From: Cyclobacterium marinum DSM 745
Lineage (GTDB): Bacteria; Bacteroidota; Bacteroidia; Cytophagales; Cyclobacteriaceae
Assembly (NCBI RefSeq): GCF_000222485.1
Contig: NC_015914.1
Span: forward strand, 4,074,001-4,138,000
Direction: 5' to 3'
DNA length: 64,000 bases
Part shown: positions 26,933-36,075 of the stretch, in pieces
Layout of the letters: each line of letters begins with the position of its first letter
How positions within the stretch are numbered: the stretch's first letter is position 1
Notes under the pieces: model-generated
Databases searched by the model: none
What the model saw: the letters and a program-made list of their open reading frames with translations, nothing else
What the model was told of the DNA's origin: nothing
Made by a program: the position numbers and the translations under genes

Positions 26933-28276
26933 TTATGCGTTGAATATTAATTTGAAAACAGTTCCTTTACCTACTTTCGACTTTACTTGAAGGTTGCCTT
27001 TGTGTCGACGCATGATTTGTTTAGAAAGGCTTAGACCAATGCCCGAACCTTTTTGTTTGGTAGTGAAAAAAGGGATAAAGATTTTATTCAATGCCTCTTC
27101 TTCGATTCCTTTCCCGGAATCTTCCAATTCAATGATGATCTTGCCATTGTCATCTATAAAGGCCCGCAAGGTGATTTTTTTAATAGCCGTTTCTTCTACT
27201 GCATGGATGGCATTCTGAACCAGGTTTATCAATACCTGTTCTATTAAAGAACAATCAGCAAATAAAAGCAGGTCACTTGGATGAATTTCTTTGATGAACC
27301 GGATCGATTTTTCTTCATTTTGGTTCTGAAATAAGATGTCTAACCTGTCAAAAAGCTCTTTTAATTTTATGGCTGTGAATTTTGGCAATGGTACATGAGC
27401 CAAGCTTCTAAAATCACTTACAAAATTGATCAAGCCTTCACTTCTTTTTTCTATCGTGGATATGCCCATTTGATAATCTTGTAGATCATCCTGCTCTACT
27501 TGTCCTTTATTTTTAATCTTGTCTTTTAAATCAGTACTGATGGTAGCTGCCAAAGAGGAGATGGGAGCAATGGAATTCATTATTTCATGGGTAAGTACCC
27601 GGATAAGATTTTGCCAGGCCTCCATTTCTTTTTCTTCAAGCTCACTTTGAATATTTTGTAAAGAAACCAATTTAAACTTTGTATCCCTCAATACCAATTC
27701 TATGGCATATACCGACAATTGCATGATTCCATCAGGATGGGCAATTTTTATAAGTTCACTTCCTCCTGTCCTGAGTTGGTCTATGGCTTGATACAATTCT
27801 TTATTGATACCTGATATCTCCCGTATATGGTTGAGTTTATCAATATTCAGCATCCGTTTTGCAGCGGTATTGAGAATCTGTACACTTCCATCTGCTTCAA
27901 AGGTGATTAATCCTATACTGAGGTGCTGAAATACGGTTCTAAAATAGTGAAAGTTGGCTTCTTTTTCCAGTTGATCTTCCTTTAGCTTTGCCAATATGGC
28001 ATTGAATTCGATGTGAAGATCATCCGTCTCAGTGCCATCAAATTTAACAGGATATACTGTAGAATAATTGTTTTGCTTAATATTGTCCAGAAACTGCCTG
28101 ACCTTTTTGAAACTGCTTTCAGCATAGCGGATAAGCAGTATCAATTGGACAAATGTTAGAATGATAAATAAAGAGATGGCAAATACTCCTGCATCATTGC
28201 TGATAATATATGCTAGGAAAAAAAGGCTCAGTGCAAGCACAAAAACCCTTCCCAGTAAACCGATTTTATAATCCAT
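26933..28276 (-). CDS. NtrY-type sensor histidine kinase
   Basis: The 447-residue membrane sensor has two transmembrane helices (about 8-25 and 30-49), a linker, a PAS domain (about 110-210), and the kinase core. The H box VLTHEIMNSIAPISS carries H230, the N box is NLVQNAIHAVEE, and the G boxes are DSGKGIEEEALNKIF and GSGIGLSLS. It phosphorylates the partner response regulator whose gene overlaps its start by 11 bp (ATG 28276 is inside the regulator's last codons). The lack of a periplasmic domain suggests that it senses something in the membrane or cytoplasm. Confidence 0.93.
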   Translation of the reverse strand: MDYKIGLLGRVFVLALSLFFLAYIISNDAGVFAISLFIILTFVQLILLIRYAESSFKKVRQFLDNIKQNNYSTVYPVKFDGTETDDLHIEFNAILAKLKEDQLEKEANFHYFRTVFQHLSIGLITFEADGSVQILNTAAKRMLNIDKLNHIREISGINKELYQAIDQLRTGGSELIKIAHPDGIMQLSVYAIELVLRDTKFKLVSLQNIQSELEEKEMEAWQNLIRVLTHEIMNSIAPISSLAATISTDLKDKIKNKGQVEQDDLQDYQMGISTIEKRSEGLINFVSDFRSLAHVPLPKFTAIKLKELFDRLDILFQNQNEEKSIRFIKEIHPSDLLLFADCSLIEQVLINLVQNAIHAVEETAIKKITLRAFIDDNGKIIIELEDSGKGIEEEALNKIFIPFFTTKQKGSGIGLSLSKQIMRRHKGNLQVKSKVGKGTVFKLIFNA

Positions 28277-29645
28277 ATTTTTCTAACCTTCTATAAAGGG
28301 AAGCCCTGGTCAACCCCAATTCTTTCGCTGCTTTAGAAATATTTCCGCTGTTTTTATCGATTGCTTTTTGAATCATATTTTTTTCCACCTCATCGAGATT
28401 TAAGGTGTTCGTATTTATTTTTTCGTTAGCAGGTTTTGCTGAAAGGAAAAAGAAATCTCGGCTGTCTAGTTCTTCTCCTTCGGCCATGATGATGGCTCTT
28501 TCTATGGCATGTTGAAGTTCTCGGATATTCCCTGGCCAACTGTACCTTTGCAGCAATTGATGAGCGCTATGTTTCAGACCTTTAAATTCTTTTCTGTATT
28601 TGCTGGCATAAATTTTAAGAAAATGTTCTGCCAATATAGGGATATCATCCTGCCTATCTCTGAGCGGAGGTAAAAATATTTCCACTGTATTAATTCTATA
28701 CAAAAGGTCTTGGCGGAAAGTACTTTCCATAATCATATTGTGAATGGGCATATTGGTAGCACATATCAATCGAATATCTATTGGTAATGATTTGTTGCTC
28801 CCAATTCTCGTTACTTCCCTTTTTTGAAGGGCTGTTAGAAGCTTGGATTGCAATGGCATGCTAAGATTACCAATTTCGTCCAAAAATAAGGTGCCATTGT
28901 CTGCCAGCTCAAATCTCCCTGCCCGGTCTTCTTTGGCATCCGTGTAAGCCCCCTTTTTATGTCCAAATAATTCACTTTCAAACAAGCTCTCTGTTATGGC
29001 CCCCATGTCTACACCTACAAAAATTTCGTCATTACGTTCAGACTGGTCATGAATGGCTCGTGCAATAAGTTCTTTTCCTGTTCCATTTTCTCCCAGAATC
29101 AAAACATTAGCATCCGTTTTCGCCACTTTTTCAATAATAGAGAAAACATTTTTCATGGAAGCACTGCGGCCGATAATTTCTGAAAAAGGCTTTTTTAAGT
29201 CCGCCTGTAACTGCTTTTGACGGCTTGAAAGCTTGTCAACTTGGTTGTAACTTTCTTTTAGTTTTATGGCGGCAGATAAGGTGGCAAGCAATTTCTCATT
29301 TTGCCAAGGCTTAAGGATGAAATCTGTAGCTCCTTCTTTAAGGGCCTGTACAGCCATTTCCACATCTCCAAAGGCAGTTATAAGAATAACCACAGCCTTT
29401 GGGTCAATTTCCTTTATTTTTTTGAGCCAATGAAATCCTTCCTTTCCGGAAGTCGTATCTTCTGTAAAATTCATGTCCAGAAGGACTACATCAAAATTGT
29501 TATTGTTTATCAAAAATGGGATCCTTCTTGGGTCTTTTTCTATGGTTACTTCTTTGGCATGTTTTTTCAATAACATTTTAGCCGCAAAGAGCAGGTCTTC
29601 ATTGTCATCTACTATTAAAATTTTGCCTAAATTTTTCTCCTCCAT
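28266..29645 (-). CDS. Sigma-54-dependent response regulator (NtrC family)
   Basis: The 459-residue activator has a receiver domain (1-125, phosphoacceptor D57 in VVLLDMNF), an AAA+ ATPase (about 155-390, Walker A GENGTGKE at 185-192, Walker B GTLFLDE at 251-257), and a C-terminal Fis-type HTH (NISKAAKELGLTRASLYRRLEKYGL). The sigma-54 contact loop, usually GAFTGA, reads GAYTDA at 232-237. It is transcribed with the kinase gene. Upstream are a sigma-54-like promoter and two tandem dyads suited to its own binding, which implies autoregulation. Confidence 0.94.
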   Translation of the reverse strand: MEEKNLGKILIVDDNEDLLFAAKMLLKKHAKEVTIEKDPRRIPFLINNNNFDVVLLDMNFTEDTTSGKEGFHWLKKIKEIDPKAVVILITAFGDVEMAVQALKEGATDFILKPWQNEKLLATLSAAIKLKESYNQVDKLSSRQKQLQADLKKPFSEIIGRSASMKNVFSIIEKVAKTDANVLILGENGTGKELIARAIHDQSERNDEIFVGVDMGAITESLFESELFGHKKGAYTDAKEDRAGRFELADNGTLFLDEIGNLSMPLQSKLLTALQKREVTRIGSNKSLPIDIRLICATNMPIHNMIMESTFRQDLLYRINTVEIFLPPLRDRQDDIPILAEHFLKIYASKYRKEFKGLKHSAHQLLQRYSWPGNIRELQHAIERAIIMAEGEELDSRDFFFLSAKPANEKINTNTLNLDEVEKNMIQKAIDKNSGNISKAAKELGLTRASLYRRLEKYGL

Positions 29646-29660
29646 TGTTTTTGATTTTTA

Positions 29661-29680
29661 ACTGCTGAAATTATGCCAAG
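29661..29680 (-). promoter_or_regulatory. Candidate sigma-54 promoter of the regulator operon
   Basis: On the minus strand the sequence reads TTGGCATAATTTCAGCAG. The -24 GG and -12 GC are separated by exactly 10 nt, as in the consensus TTGGCACG-N4-TTGCA, with TTGGCA conserved. It lies only about 20 bp before the ATG, so the leader would be very short. Together with the upstream dyads it makes a coherent enhancer-dependent promoter. Confidence 0.5.
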
Positions 29681-29724
29681 CTTTTATACCCCAAAATAAC
29701 AAAATTTGTGCATATAGGCCGGAA

Positions 29725-29765
29725 AAATTGTTCGAAAGTGAACAATTTCTTTTCGAATTTGAACA
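29725..29765. promoter_or_regulatory. Tandem dyads, likely enhancer sites for the NtrC-type regulator
   Basis: Two copies of TTCGAAnnTGAACA lie at 29731-29744 and 29752-29765, 21 bp apart, i.e. two helical turns. The first is the centre of a 9-bp-arm inverted repeat AAATTGTTC-N6-GAACAATTT (29725-29748). They sit 50-90 bp upstream of the candidate sigma-54 promoter, the usual distance for NtrC-type enhancers, and also upstream of the divergent FKBP gene. Confidence 0.6.
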
Positions 29766-29812
29766 CAATTACATTCGGGAGTTGTAATTTTTTAATAGCC
29801 TGATATTTCTGT

Positions 29813-29820
29813 TACCTTTG
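29813..29820 (+). promoter_or_regulatory. Bacteroidota -7 element for the FKBP gene
   Basis: TACCTTTG is an exact match to TAnnTTTG, about 25 bp before the FKBP start. A -33 TTG at standard spacing is not evident. Confidence 0.45.
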
Positions 29821-29845
29821 TGCATCAAACAAAAAAACATAAATT

Positions 29846-30274
29846 ATGTCTGTAGCAACTAAAGGAAATACCGTAAAGGTACACTACACAGGAAAACTTA
29901 AAGACGGAACAATATTCGATTCTTCTAAAGACCGAGAGCCTCTCGAGTTCGTTGTAGGAGATGGTAAAATGATAAAGGGATTTGACGTGGCTGTAGAAGG
30001 CATGAAGGTAGGAGACGACAAAAGCGTAACCATTCCAACTGACGAAGCTTATGGTCAGAAAAGGGAAGACATGATGTTAGACGTGCCGATAGATCAAGTG
30101 CCTGCAGAAATTAAGCCTGAGGTTGGTATGGACTTATCCATCCAAAACCAACAAGGACAGCCCACTCCGGTTAAAGTGGTACACGTAGATGAAACTAAAA
30201 TCACTCTTGATGCCAACCATCCTCTTGCAGGTGAAGATTTGGTATTTGATATCCAACTTGTTGAAGTAATTTAA
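29846..30274 (+). CDS. FKBP-type peptidyl-prolyl isomerase, SlyD-like
   Basis: The 142-residue folding helper starts with an FKBP domain (VKVHYTGKLKDGTIFDSSKDREPLEFVVGDGKMIKGFDVAVEGMKVGD). An IF-type insertion (about 70-125) is placed as in SlyD, and the fold closes with HPLAGEDLVFDIQLVEV. It lacks the histidine-rich metal-binding tail of E. coli SlyD. It is cytoplasmic, without a signal peptide. It is transcribed alone, with a promoter element upstream and a strong terminator downstream. Confidence 0.94.
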   Translation: MSVATKGNTVKVHYTGKLKDGTIFDSSKDREPLEFVVGDGKMIKGFDVAVEGMKVGDDKSVTIPTDEAYGQKREDMMLDVPIDQVPAEIKPEVGMDLSIQNQQGQPTPVKVVHVDETKITLDANHPLAGEDLVFDIQLVEVI

Positions 30275-30298
30275 TTTTAAATTACCCAATGCAACGAT

Positions 30299-30333
30299 AA
30301 AAAAAGGACTTGTAAATCAAGTCCTTTTTTTAT
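30299..30333. terminator. Bidirectional terminator between FKBP and the convergent gene
   Basis: AAAAAGGACTTG and CAAGTCCTTTTT form a 12-bp stem around TAAAT, flanked by A and T runs. It can stop transcription from both sides and slightly overlaps the end of the leftward gene. Confidence 0.92.
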
Positions 30334-30764
30334 TCTTTTAATTTGCTTTGTTTATCAATCGTGCCATGGGGGTTGGCATAAATGCTTTTGGTTTTGTTGT
30401 ATTTGGCATTGCCAACTTCCACAACAAAGATTTTGCTGTTGAGATGGGTAAAATCATAATTTTTCTGAAGGCCATCATCAGGCATTAGTTGGTCTTGCAA
30501 AATTAGATTACCTAAAATGTCAAAAATTTTAACCTCAGTTGACTGTGTATTGGGTTCGTCTAGGATAAGCTTGAATTTTTTATTTCCCAATGATTGTAAA
30601 TTAAAATTTACGGTAGGGGTGTTCAGGTCCTTAGGGAATGATATTTCCGTTTCAAAGGGCCTGCTAACGTTCTGAGCCTCTGCTGTAAACTTCCCCAATT
30701 GGAAAAGAGCTAAAAAAAGGAGTACAGGTATTGTTAATTTTAAGGTATATTTTTCTACATTCAT
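30330..30764 (-). CDS. Small secreted protein consisting of a T9SS-CTD-like fold
   Basis: The 144-residue protein has a signal sequence (LKLTIPVLLFLALFQLGKFTAEAQ). The mature part (about 32-130) reads like a por-type C-terminal domain: VNFNLQSLGNKKFKLILDEP, then VKIFDILGNLILQDQL, then KIFVVEVGNAKYNKTKSIYAN. No cargo domain precedes it, and an extra basic tail (IDKQSKLKE) follows. It may be a stand-alone beta-sandwich protein rather than real T9SS cargo. It lies tail to tail with the FKBP gene. Function is unknown. Confidence 0.75.
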   Translation of the reverse strand: MNVEKYTLKLTIPVLLFLALFQLGKFTAEAQNVSRPFETEISFPKDLNTPTVNFNLQSLGNKKFKLILDEPNTQSTEVKIFDILGNLILQDQLMPDDGLQKNYDFTHLNSKIFVVEVGNAKYNKTKSIYANPHGTIDKQSKLKE

Positions 30765-30915
30765 TAATATGCAAATAGCAAAGATCGATCCGAATAATTT
30801 TAAAAATTCAACTTTAATTAATATAATTTAACAAAATTATAACTAATAAGCGAACAATTGGCTCTAAAGCAATAAATATTACTTTGTTTTATGTAAATGG
30901 TTGTATTGTGCTTTA

Positions 30916-31755
30916 TTATAAATCTTTTGGACGTTTATAAACGGCCAAAACCTTTTCATTAGCTAATAAAATCTGTTGGGAAGAAAGGCCTAACTTTTCA
31001 AAATTGCTTTCCTTAGGGATGGCAATAGATTTTGATTCCTTTGTCAGGTAATTTATTTTAATCAATTGGCCTTCTTGAATCACATAAACATAATCTCCTT
31101 CAATAACGGATCTGTTGTGTGTATCTAGCGGAATTTTTTCTATAAAATTGGCCAGATTGTCGAAAATATACAGCCCATCTTCAGCTATCTGTAGGAATAA
31201 CAAATTATTTCTTTCCTTTAATAATACTACTTTTAGGTCATTTTGTTGGATAAGTGTGTTCAAGGCTTGGGCCTGCACAAGTTCATTCGTAGTGAGATTG
31301 TACTTATTTAAATTGAGATCTGATTCATCATATACCCAAAGGCTATTGTTATTGCCGGGGCAAGCCTGACTTACCCAACCTGAAGCGATGGCCTCATTAA
31401 TGGATAAGCTGCTAATAGGGTTTAAAAATCTGTCCAAAAACTCAAATCGTTGCAAAGCCGCGCTAAAAAGAAATATGTTTACCGTATTATAAGCATCCAA
31501 ATTTGTTACGGGAGCACTCAAGGATGTAGCCAATTGATTGACTGAACTTCCTGATGCATTGTATTGAAAAAGGTATCCTTGATTATTGGTAACAAAAATT
31601 TCTCCTCTATTATTGGTGGCCACTTTATCTATTCCTGAAAGGGAAACCTCCCACAGTTTGGTGAGCTTGGTGTCTTGTCCGCAAACATTGTTTGCCATAC
31701 ATAGTAAAAATAGAGAAGCAGAAAATGCCTTAATTAGCCTTAATTGCATAGCCAT
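30916..31755 (-). CDS. Secreted beta-propeller-like protein of unknown function
   Basis: The protein has about 279 residues from ATG 31755. An upstream in-frame ATG at 31797 would lengthen it into lpxH. A signal peptide (MQLRLIKAFSASLFLLCMANNVCGQ) is followed by repeated short strands such as IDKVATNNRGEIFVTNNQGYLFQYN and SLWVYDESDLNLNKYNL, which suggest a beta-propeller. It has no catalytic motif. It overlaps the lpxH end by about 25 bp, so the two are co-transcribed; any functional link is unknown. Confidence 0.78.
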   Translation of the reverse strand: MAMQLRLIKAFSASLFLLCMANNVCGQDTKLTKLWEVSLSGIDKVATNNRGEIFVTNNQGYLFQYNASGSSVNQLATSLSAPVTNLDAYNTVNIFLFSAALQRFEFLDRFLNPISSLSINEAIASGWVSQACPGNNNSLWVYDESDLNLNKYNLTTNELVQAQALNTLIQQNDLKVVLLKERNNLLFLQIAEDGLYIFDNLANFIEKIPLDTHNRSVIEGDYVYVIQEGQLIKINYLTKESKSIAIPKESNFEKLGLSSQQILLANEKVLAVYKRPKDL

Positions 31756-32515
31756 TGTATTGCTTAAGTTGAAAGCCTTTCCCATCAAATTCCCCATAGT
31801 AACATTGATTTACCCACTCTCCTAAATTATAATAAACAGAAGTGTCGTTGATAGGTAAGTTTAATGGCAGATGCCTGTGGCCAAATATATAGTAATCGAA
31901 ATGTATTTTACTTTCTATATCCCTGCTGTATTGAAAGAGCCATTCTTGTTCTTTCCCTTTAAATTCATCTTCCTTTTTTAACTCATTGGATAGCCTACTA
32001 TTTTTGGACCAAGCTTGAGCTATTGCGATTCCAATATCGGGGTGTAACCATTTGAACATCCATTTGCATAAATTGCTTGTAAAGAACTTTTTGAGCAACT
32101 TGTATTTTCTATCTCCCGGTCCCAATCCATCACCATGTCCTACTAGGAAACGTTTATGATTGATTTCAATCTCTTGAGGGTGGTGAAAAATGGGTATTCC
32201 CAATTCATCGGAAAAGTAATCCTTCATCCATAAATCATGATTTCCGGTGAAAAAAAACATAGGAATCCCCTTACTTCTCATCATGGTTAGCTTGGCGAAA
32301 AATCTGAAAAAACCTTTGGGTATAACTTTTTCGTATTCAAACCAAAAATCGAAAATATCCCCTACAAAAAACACGGCAGCAGCATCCGCTTCAATTTCGC
32401 CTAGCCACTTAACAATTTTATCTTCTCTTTTCCTACTGCTTATATCATCCGGTGTTCCTAAGTGAAAATCTGAAACAAAATAGACCTTTTGGGATTGCTG
32501 TAATGTGATTTTCAT
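31730..32515 (-). CDS. lpxH: UDP-2,3-diacylglucosamine hydrolase
   Basis: LpxH removes UMP from UDP-diacylglucosamine in lipid A synthesis, at the inner face of the membrane. From ATG 32515 (MKITLQQSQKVYFVSDFHLGTPD) it is 261 residues; an ATG 13 codons earlier is possible. Motifs are SDFHLGTP, FVGDIFDFWFEYE, FTGNHDLWM, VGHGDGLGPGDRKYK and FGHRHLP. It is a stronger match to true LpxH than the paralogue near 26 kb. The secreted propeller-like gene overlaps its 3' end. Confidence 0.9.
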   Translation of the reverse strand: MKITLQQSQKVYFVSDFHLGTPDDISSRKREDKIVKWLGEIEADAAAVFFVGDIFDFWFEYEKVIPKGFFRFFAKLTMMRSKGIPMFFFTGNHDLWMKDYFSDELGIPIFHHPQEIEINHKRFLVGHGDGLGPGDRKYKLLKKFFTSNLCKWMFKWLHPDIGIAIAQAWSKNSRLSNELKKEDEFKGKEQEWLFQYSRDIESKIHFDYYIFGHRHLPLNLPINDTSVYYNLGEWVNQCYYGEFDGKGFQLKQYNGYAIKAN

Positions 32516-32628
32516 GGTATTGTTTCTATTCGTAGCAATTTGAGATGATGGCATGCCTTTAAAACGATCTGTTTTGTTTACAAAATTACTGTTTATTTAC
32601 AAAAATAGCTTATAGGATATCAATATAT

Positions 32629-32654
32629 CAAAAAAGGAGGGTTTCCCCTCCTTT
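32629..32654 (-). terminator. Terminator of the rsfS-ftsH operon
   Basis: On the minus strand AAAGGAGGG pairs with CCCTCCTTT, followed by a T run (plus-strand A run 32630-32635). It lies about 35 bp past the ftsH stop. Confidence 0.88.
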
Positions 32655-32687
32655 AAATGATTGTAACAATATAGTTTGTTTGAGACC

Positions 32688-34724
32688 TTAGTCTTTATTT
32701 TCTACGACATCTTCTTTTTTATCGTCAGTATCTGTAGCATCGTTTTTGGGTGCCTCGATAGCTTTATCTTCCGATTTTAGTTTGGTAAATTTCTCGTAGG
32801 TAGTTTCCTTGTCAAAAGGTCTTTTGCCAATAAGTTCCTCCAAATCTGCTTGAAACAGTATCTCCTTTTCAAGTAATTCTTTGGCAATGATTAGCAATTC
32901 TTTTTTCCTTTCTCTTAATAGGTCAAGGGTTCTGGAATAAGCAAATTCGATTAGTTTGCGAACCTCTTCGTCAATGGTTTGTGCTGTATTGTCAGAATAA
33001 GGTTTGTCAAACTTGTATTCGCCGCCTTTGCTATCGTAGAAAGAAACATTACCGATTTTATCATTCATTCCATACACAGAGACAATGGAATAGGCCATTT
33101 TGGTTATTCTTTCCAAGTCACTTAATGCTCCCGTAGAGATTTTACCAAAAATGATTTCTTCAGCAGCTCTGCCTCCCAAAGCCATACACATCTCGTCGAT
33201 AAGTTGTTCGGTTTGGTAAAGGAATTGTTCCTTCGGAAGATATTGAGCATAGCCTAATGCAGCAATCCCTCGAGGGACGATACTTACTTTAACCAATGGA
33301 TCTGCATGTTCCAAAAACCAACCTGCAACAGCATGTCCTGCCTCATGGTAGGCAACGATCTTTTTCTCCTCAGGAGAGATAATTTTATTTTTCTTTTCCA
33401 AACCACCAATAACCCTGTCCACAGCATCTTGGAAATCTTGCATATCCACTGCATTTTTGTTTCTTCTCGCTGCAATTAATGCTGCTTCGTTACAAACATT
33501 GGCAATTTCTGCTCCGGCAAATCCGGGGGTTTGGGCAGCTAATTTTTTGGGCTCTATATCATCAGCGGTTTTGATTGGCTCTAAGTGTACCTTAAAGATG
33601 GCTTCTCTACCAACAATATCCGGTTTGTCTATGCTAATTTGGCGATCAAAACGACCAGCTCTTAGGAGTGCACTGTCAAGTACGTCCGGACGGTTGGTGG
33701 CTGCAAGAACAATTACGCCTGAATCTGTGCCAAATCCATCCATTTCTACCAATAGGGAGTTAAGGGTGTTTTCTCTTTCATCATTGGAGCCGGGCATCTG
33801 CCCTTTGCCTCTTGATCTACCTATGGCATCAATTTCATCAATAAATATGATACATGGCGCTTTCTCTTTGGCTTGTTTGAAAAGGTCACGAACCCTTGCC
33901 GCACCTACACCTACGAACATTTCCACGAAATCTGATCCGGAAAGTGTGAAGAATGGTACACCTGCTTCTCCTGCTACGGCTTTGGCCAATAAGGTTTTAC
34001 CAGTACCTGGAGGGCCTATAAGTAAAGCACCTTTAGGAATTTTACCACCTAGTTTGGTAAACTTGGCAGGAGTTTTAAGGAATTCTACGATTTCTTCTAC
34101 TTCTTCTTTGGCTTCGTCCAAACCTGCCACATTGTCAAAAGTGATTTTAACTTTGTTTTCAGCATCAAATAACTGAGCCTTGGATTTACCTACATTGAAG
34201 ATTTGTCCTCCCGGTCCACTTGGGCCGGACATCCTCCGCATCATCATCCAGAATAGAAAGAAAATTAAAATCAAAAAGCCAAAGCTTGAAATCCAATTGC
34301 CCCAGCTCTCTTCCTCTTTGGCTGAATAGCCAATGCGTTGCTCTTCGGGTAATTTTTCTTCCAGTTGGGAATAATTTTCGATAAAATTGTCAACGGAAGC
34401 TATCTTAATTTTATAATGTGGTCCCGTGGGATTAGAAAACCTGTTCTGACTCTCCAATTCATCTTTATACCTTTGGTTTTCGAGTGCCTCCTCTTTTAAG
34501 GTGACTTCTACATAGTTTTGATTGAATATGACAGTTACTTTTTTAACGTCATTGCTTAAAACCATGTCCTCAAAACGCTTCATTGTAATTTCAACAGTGG
34601 CTGTGTTTTGATTAAACCACGTAACGCCAATAAGGACGATGACTGCAGTTATGATCAACCAAAGTTGGAAATTTGGTTTTTGGGGAGGTTTTGGAACAAA
34701 TTTTTTAGATTTATTATTACTCAT
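32688..34724 (-). CDS. ftsH: ATP-dependent zinc metalloprotease FtsH
   Basis: FtsH is a membrane-anchored AAA+ protease that degrades unneeded and damaged membrane and cytosolic proteins. It has 678 residues, with two transmembrane helices (20-37 and 144-162) around a periplasmic segment. Walker A GPPGTGKT is at 237-244, the second region of homology ends in [19 protein letters not shown], and the zinc site HEAGH is at 460-464. The C-terminal tail is acidic and lysine-rich. It is co-transcribed with rsfS upstream (68 bp gap) and followed by a terminator. Confidence 0.97.
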   Translation of the reverse strand: MSNNKSKKFVPKPPQKPNFQLWLIITAVIVLIGVTWFNQNTATVEITMKRFEDMVLSNDVKKVTVIFNQNYVEVTLKEEALENQRYKDELESQNRFSNPTGPHYKIKIASVDNFIENYSQLEEKLPEEQRIGYSAKEEESWGNWISSFGFLILIFFLFWMMMRRMSGPSGPGGQIFNVGKSKAQLFDAENKVKITFDNVAGLDEAKEEVEEIVEFLKTPAKFTKLGGKIPKGALLIGPPGTGKTLLAKAVAGEAGVPFFTLSGSDFVEMFVGVGAARVRDLFKQAKEKAPCIIFIDEIDAIGRSRGKGQMPGSNDERENTLNSLLVEMDGFGTDSGVIVLAATNRPDVLDSALLRAGRFDRQISIDKPDIVGREAIFKVHLEPIKTADDIEPKKLAAQTPGFAGAEIANVCNEAALIAARRNKNAVDMQDFQDAVDRVIGGLEKKNKIISPEEKKIVAYHEAGHAVAGWFLEHADPLVKVSIVPRGIAALGYAQYLPKEQFLYQTEQLIDEMCMALGGRAAEEIIFGKISTGALSDLERITKMAYSIVSVYGMNDKIGNVSFYDSKGGEYKFDKPYSDNTAQTIDEEVRKLIEFAYSRTLDLLRERKKELLIIAKELLEKEILFQADLEELIGKRPFDKETTYEKFTKLKSEDKAIEAPKNDATDTDDKKEDVVENKD

Positions 34725-34792
34725 ATCGGTATTTTATAATGCTTGAATTTTTTTAAAACGAATAAGATAAAGGAAAGTTTCTATCCATAGTA

Positions 34793-35146
34793 TTATTGAG
34801 ATTCAATTTTGGTGATCTTAGCATCCCCCCAAAGTTCTTCTAATTGGTAAAACTCTCGCGTATCTTTTAAGAAAATATGAACGACAACATTTGCATAGTC
34901 CAGTAGGACCCATTGACGCGTGTTTTTTCCTTCACTCATCCAAGGTCTTTCTTTATTCGTTTTATAAACTTCTTCTTCGATTGCGTTGGAAATACCATCT
35001 ACCTGTGTGTCGGATGTGGCTGAACAAATCACAAAAAAATCAGTCATCGTGCTAAAGATATCTCTCAAGTCCATCAATACGATGTTAGAAGCTTTTTTAT
35101 CTTCCATTCCTTTTACAATAACTTTGCACAGCTCTTCTGCCGTCAT
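34793..35146 (-). CDS. rsfS: Ribosomal silencing factor RsfS
   Basis: RsfS (Iojap family) binds ribosomal protein uL14 and blocks subunit joining when nutrients are scarce. The 117 residues include the typical MDLRDIFSTMTDFFVICSATSDTQVDGISNAIEEEVYK and the closing region WVLLDYANVVVHIFLKDTREFYQLEELWGDAK. It heads the operon with ftsH and is divergent from birA, a common arrangement in Bacteroidota. Confidence 0.96.
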   Translation of the reverse strand: MTAEELCKVIVKGMEDKKASNIVLMDLRDIFSTMTDFFVICSATSDTQVDGISNAIEEEVYKTNKERPWMSEGKNTRQWVLLDYANVVVHIFLKDTREFYQLEELWGDAKITKIESQ

Positions 35147-35247
35147 ATATTTATTTATCGTGTAATTTAAATTTATTTACTTTGTTATCCATAACTTGAG
35201 ATGAAACATTAAATATCCAGATTATGGGGTGAAATAACTAATAATAG

Positions 35248-36009
35248 ATGCATAAAATCCTTGCCAATACTGTTTTTTTAGGAAAAGAAATTATAAACCT
35301 GACAGACTGTCACTCTACCAACGAGGTTGCGCTTTCTATGGTTCGATCAGGGCTCATTCATGAAGGGGCTGTTGTCATTGCATACAATCAAACCAAGGGT
35401 AAAGGGCAAAGAGGGAGCCAGTGGGAATCATCACCCGGGCTTAACTTGACTTTTTCTATGGTTTTATTTCCTACCTTTTTATCCATCAACGATCAATTTA
35501 TTTTGAATATGGCCATTGCTATCGGCGTTAAACAAGGCCTTAATCGCTATGCGAAAGACCTGACAGTGAAGTGGCCGAATGATTTTTATTACCACGGCAA
35601 AAAACTAGGAGGGATGTTGCTGGAAAATCGTATAAAAGGACAATACTTGGATCATTCCATCATTGGCTTGGGTATCAATGTCAATCAAACTGATTTTAAA
35701 ACCAGGGGAGCCATATCATTGAAAGACATTACAGGAACTGAACTGGATTTGAACGAAGTCCTGAGCGAAATTTTAAGGCATGTTGAAATATGGTACCGCC
35801 ATTTACAAACCAAATCATTTAAATCCATCAAAGAAACCTATCAAAACATGCTTTATCTGTTTGATAAGTGGGCCACATATGATGATGGTGAGATTTTTTC
35901 AGGTAAAATTACCGGAGTAGGAAATTTTGGCCATTTGGAAATGAGTAAACAAAATGGAGAACAAATTCGTTATGAGCTTAAACAAATTAGACTAATTAGA
36001 AATGACTAA
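35248..36009 (+). CDS. birA: Biotin--[acetyl-CoA-carboxylase] ligase
   Basis: BirA attaches biotin to carboxylase carrier proteins through biotinyl-AMP. The 253 residues have the ligase core only; the N-terminal DNA-binding domain of E. coli BirA is absent, so it should not act as a repressor. Motifs are the adenylate loop KGKGQRGSQW, the biotin site KWPNDFYYHGKKLGGMLLEN and IIGLGINVNQT. It is divergent from rsfS, and ahcY follows 66 bp downstream. Confidence 0.94.
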   Translation: MHKILANTVFLGKEIINLTDCHSTNEVALSMVRSGLIHEGAVVIAYNQTKGKGQRGSQWESSPGLNLTFSMVLFPTFLSINDQFILNMAIAIGVKQGLNRYAKDLTVKWPNDFYYHGKKLGGMLLENRIKGQYLDHSIIGLGINVNQTDFKTRGAISLKDITGTELDLNEVLSEILRHVEIWYRHLQTKSFKSIKETYQNMLYLFDKWATYDDGEIFSGKITGVGNFGHLEMSKQNGEQIRYELKQIRLIRND

Positions 36010-36075
36010 TTTTCATTTGTGTCCACTTATAGCTAAATTTGACAAAATTTTCCTAGAAACTATATAATTTCAAAT

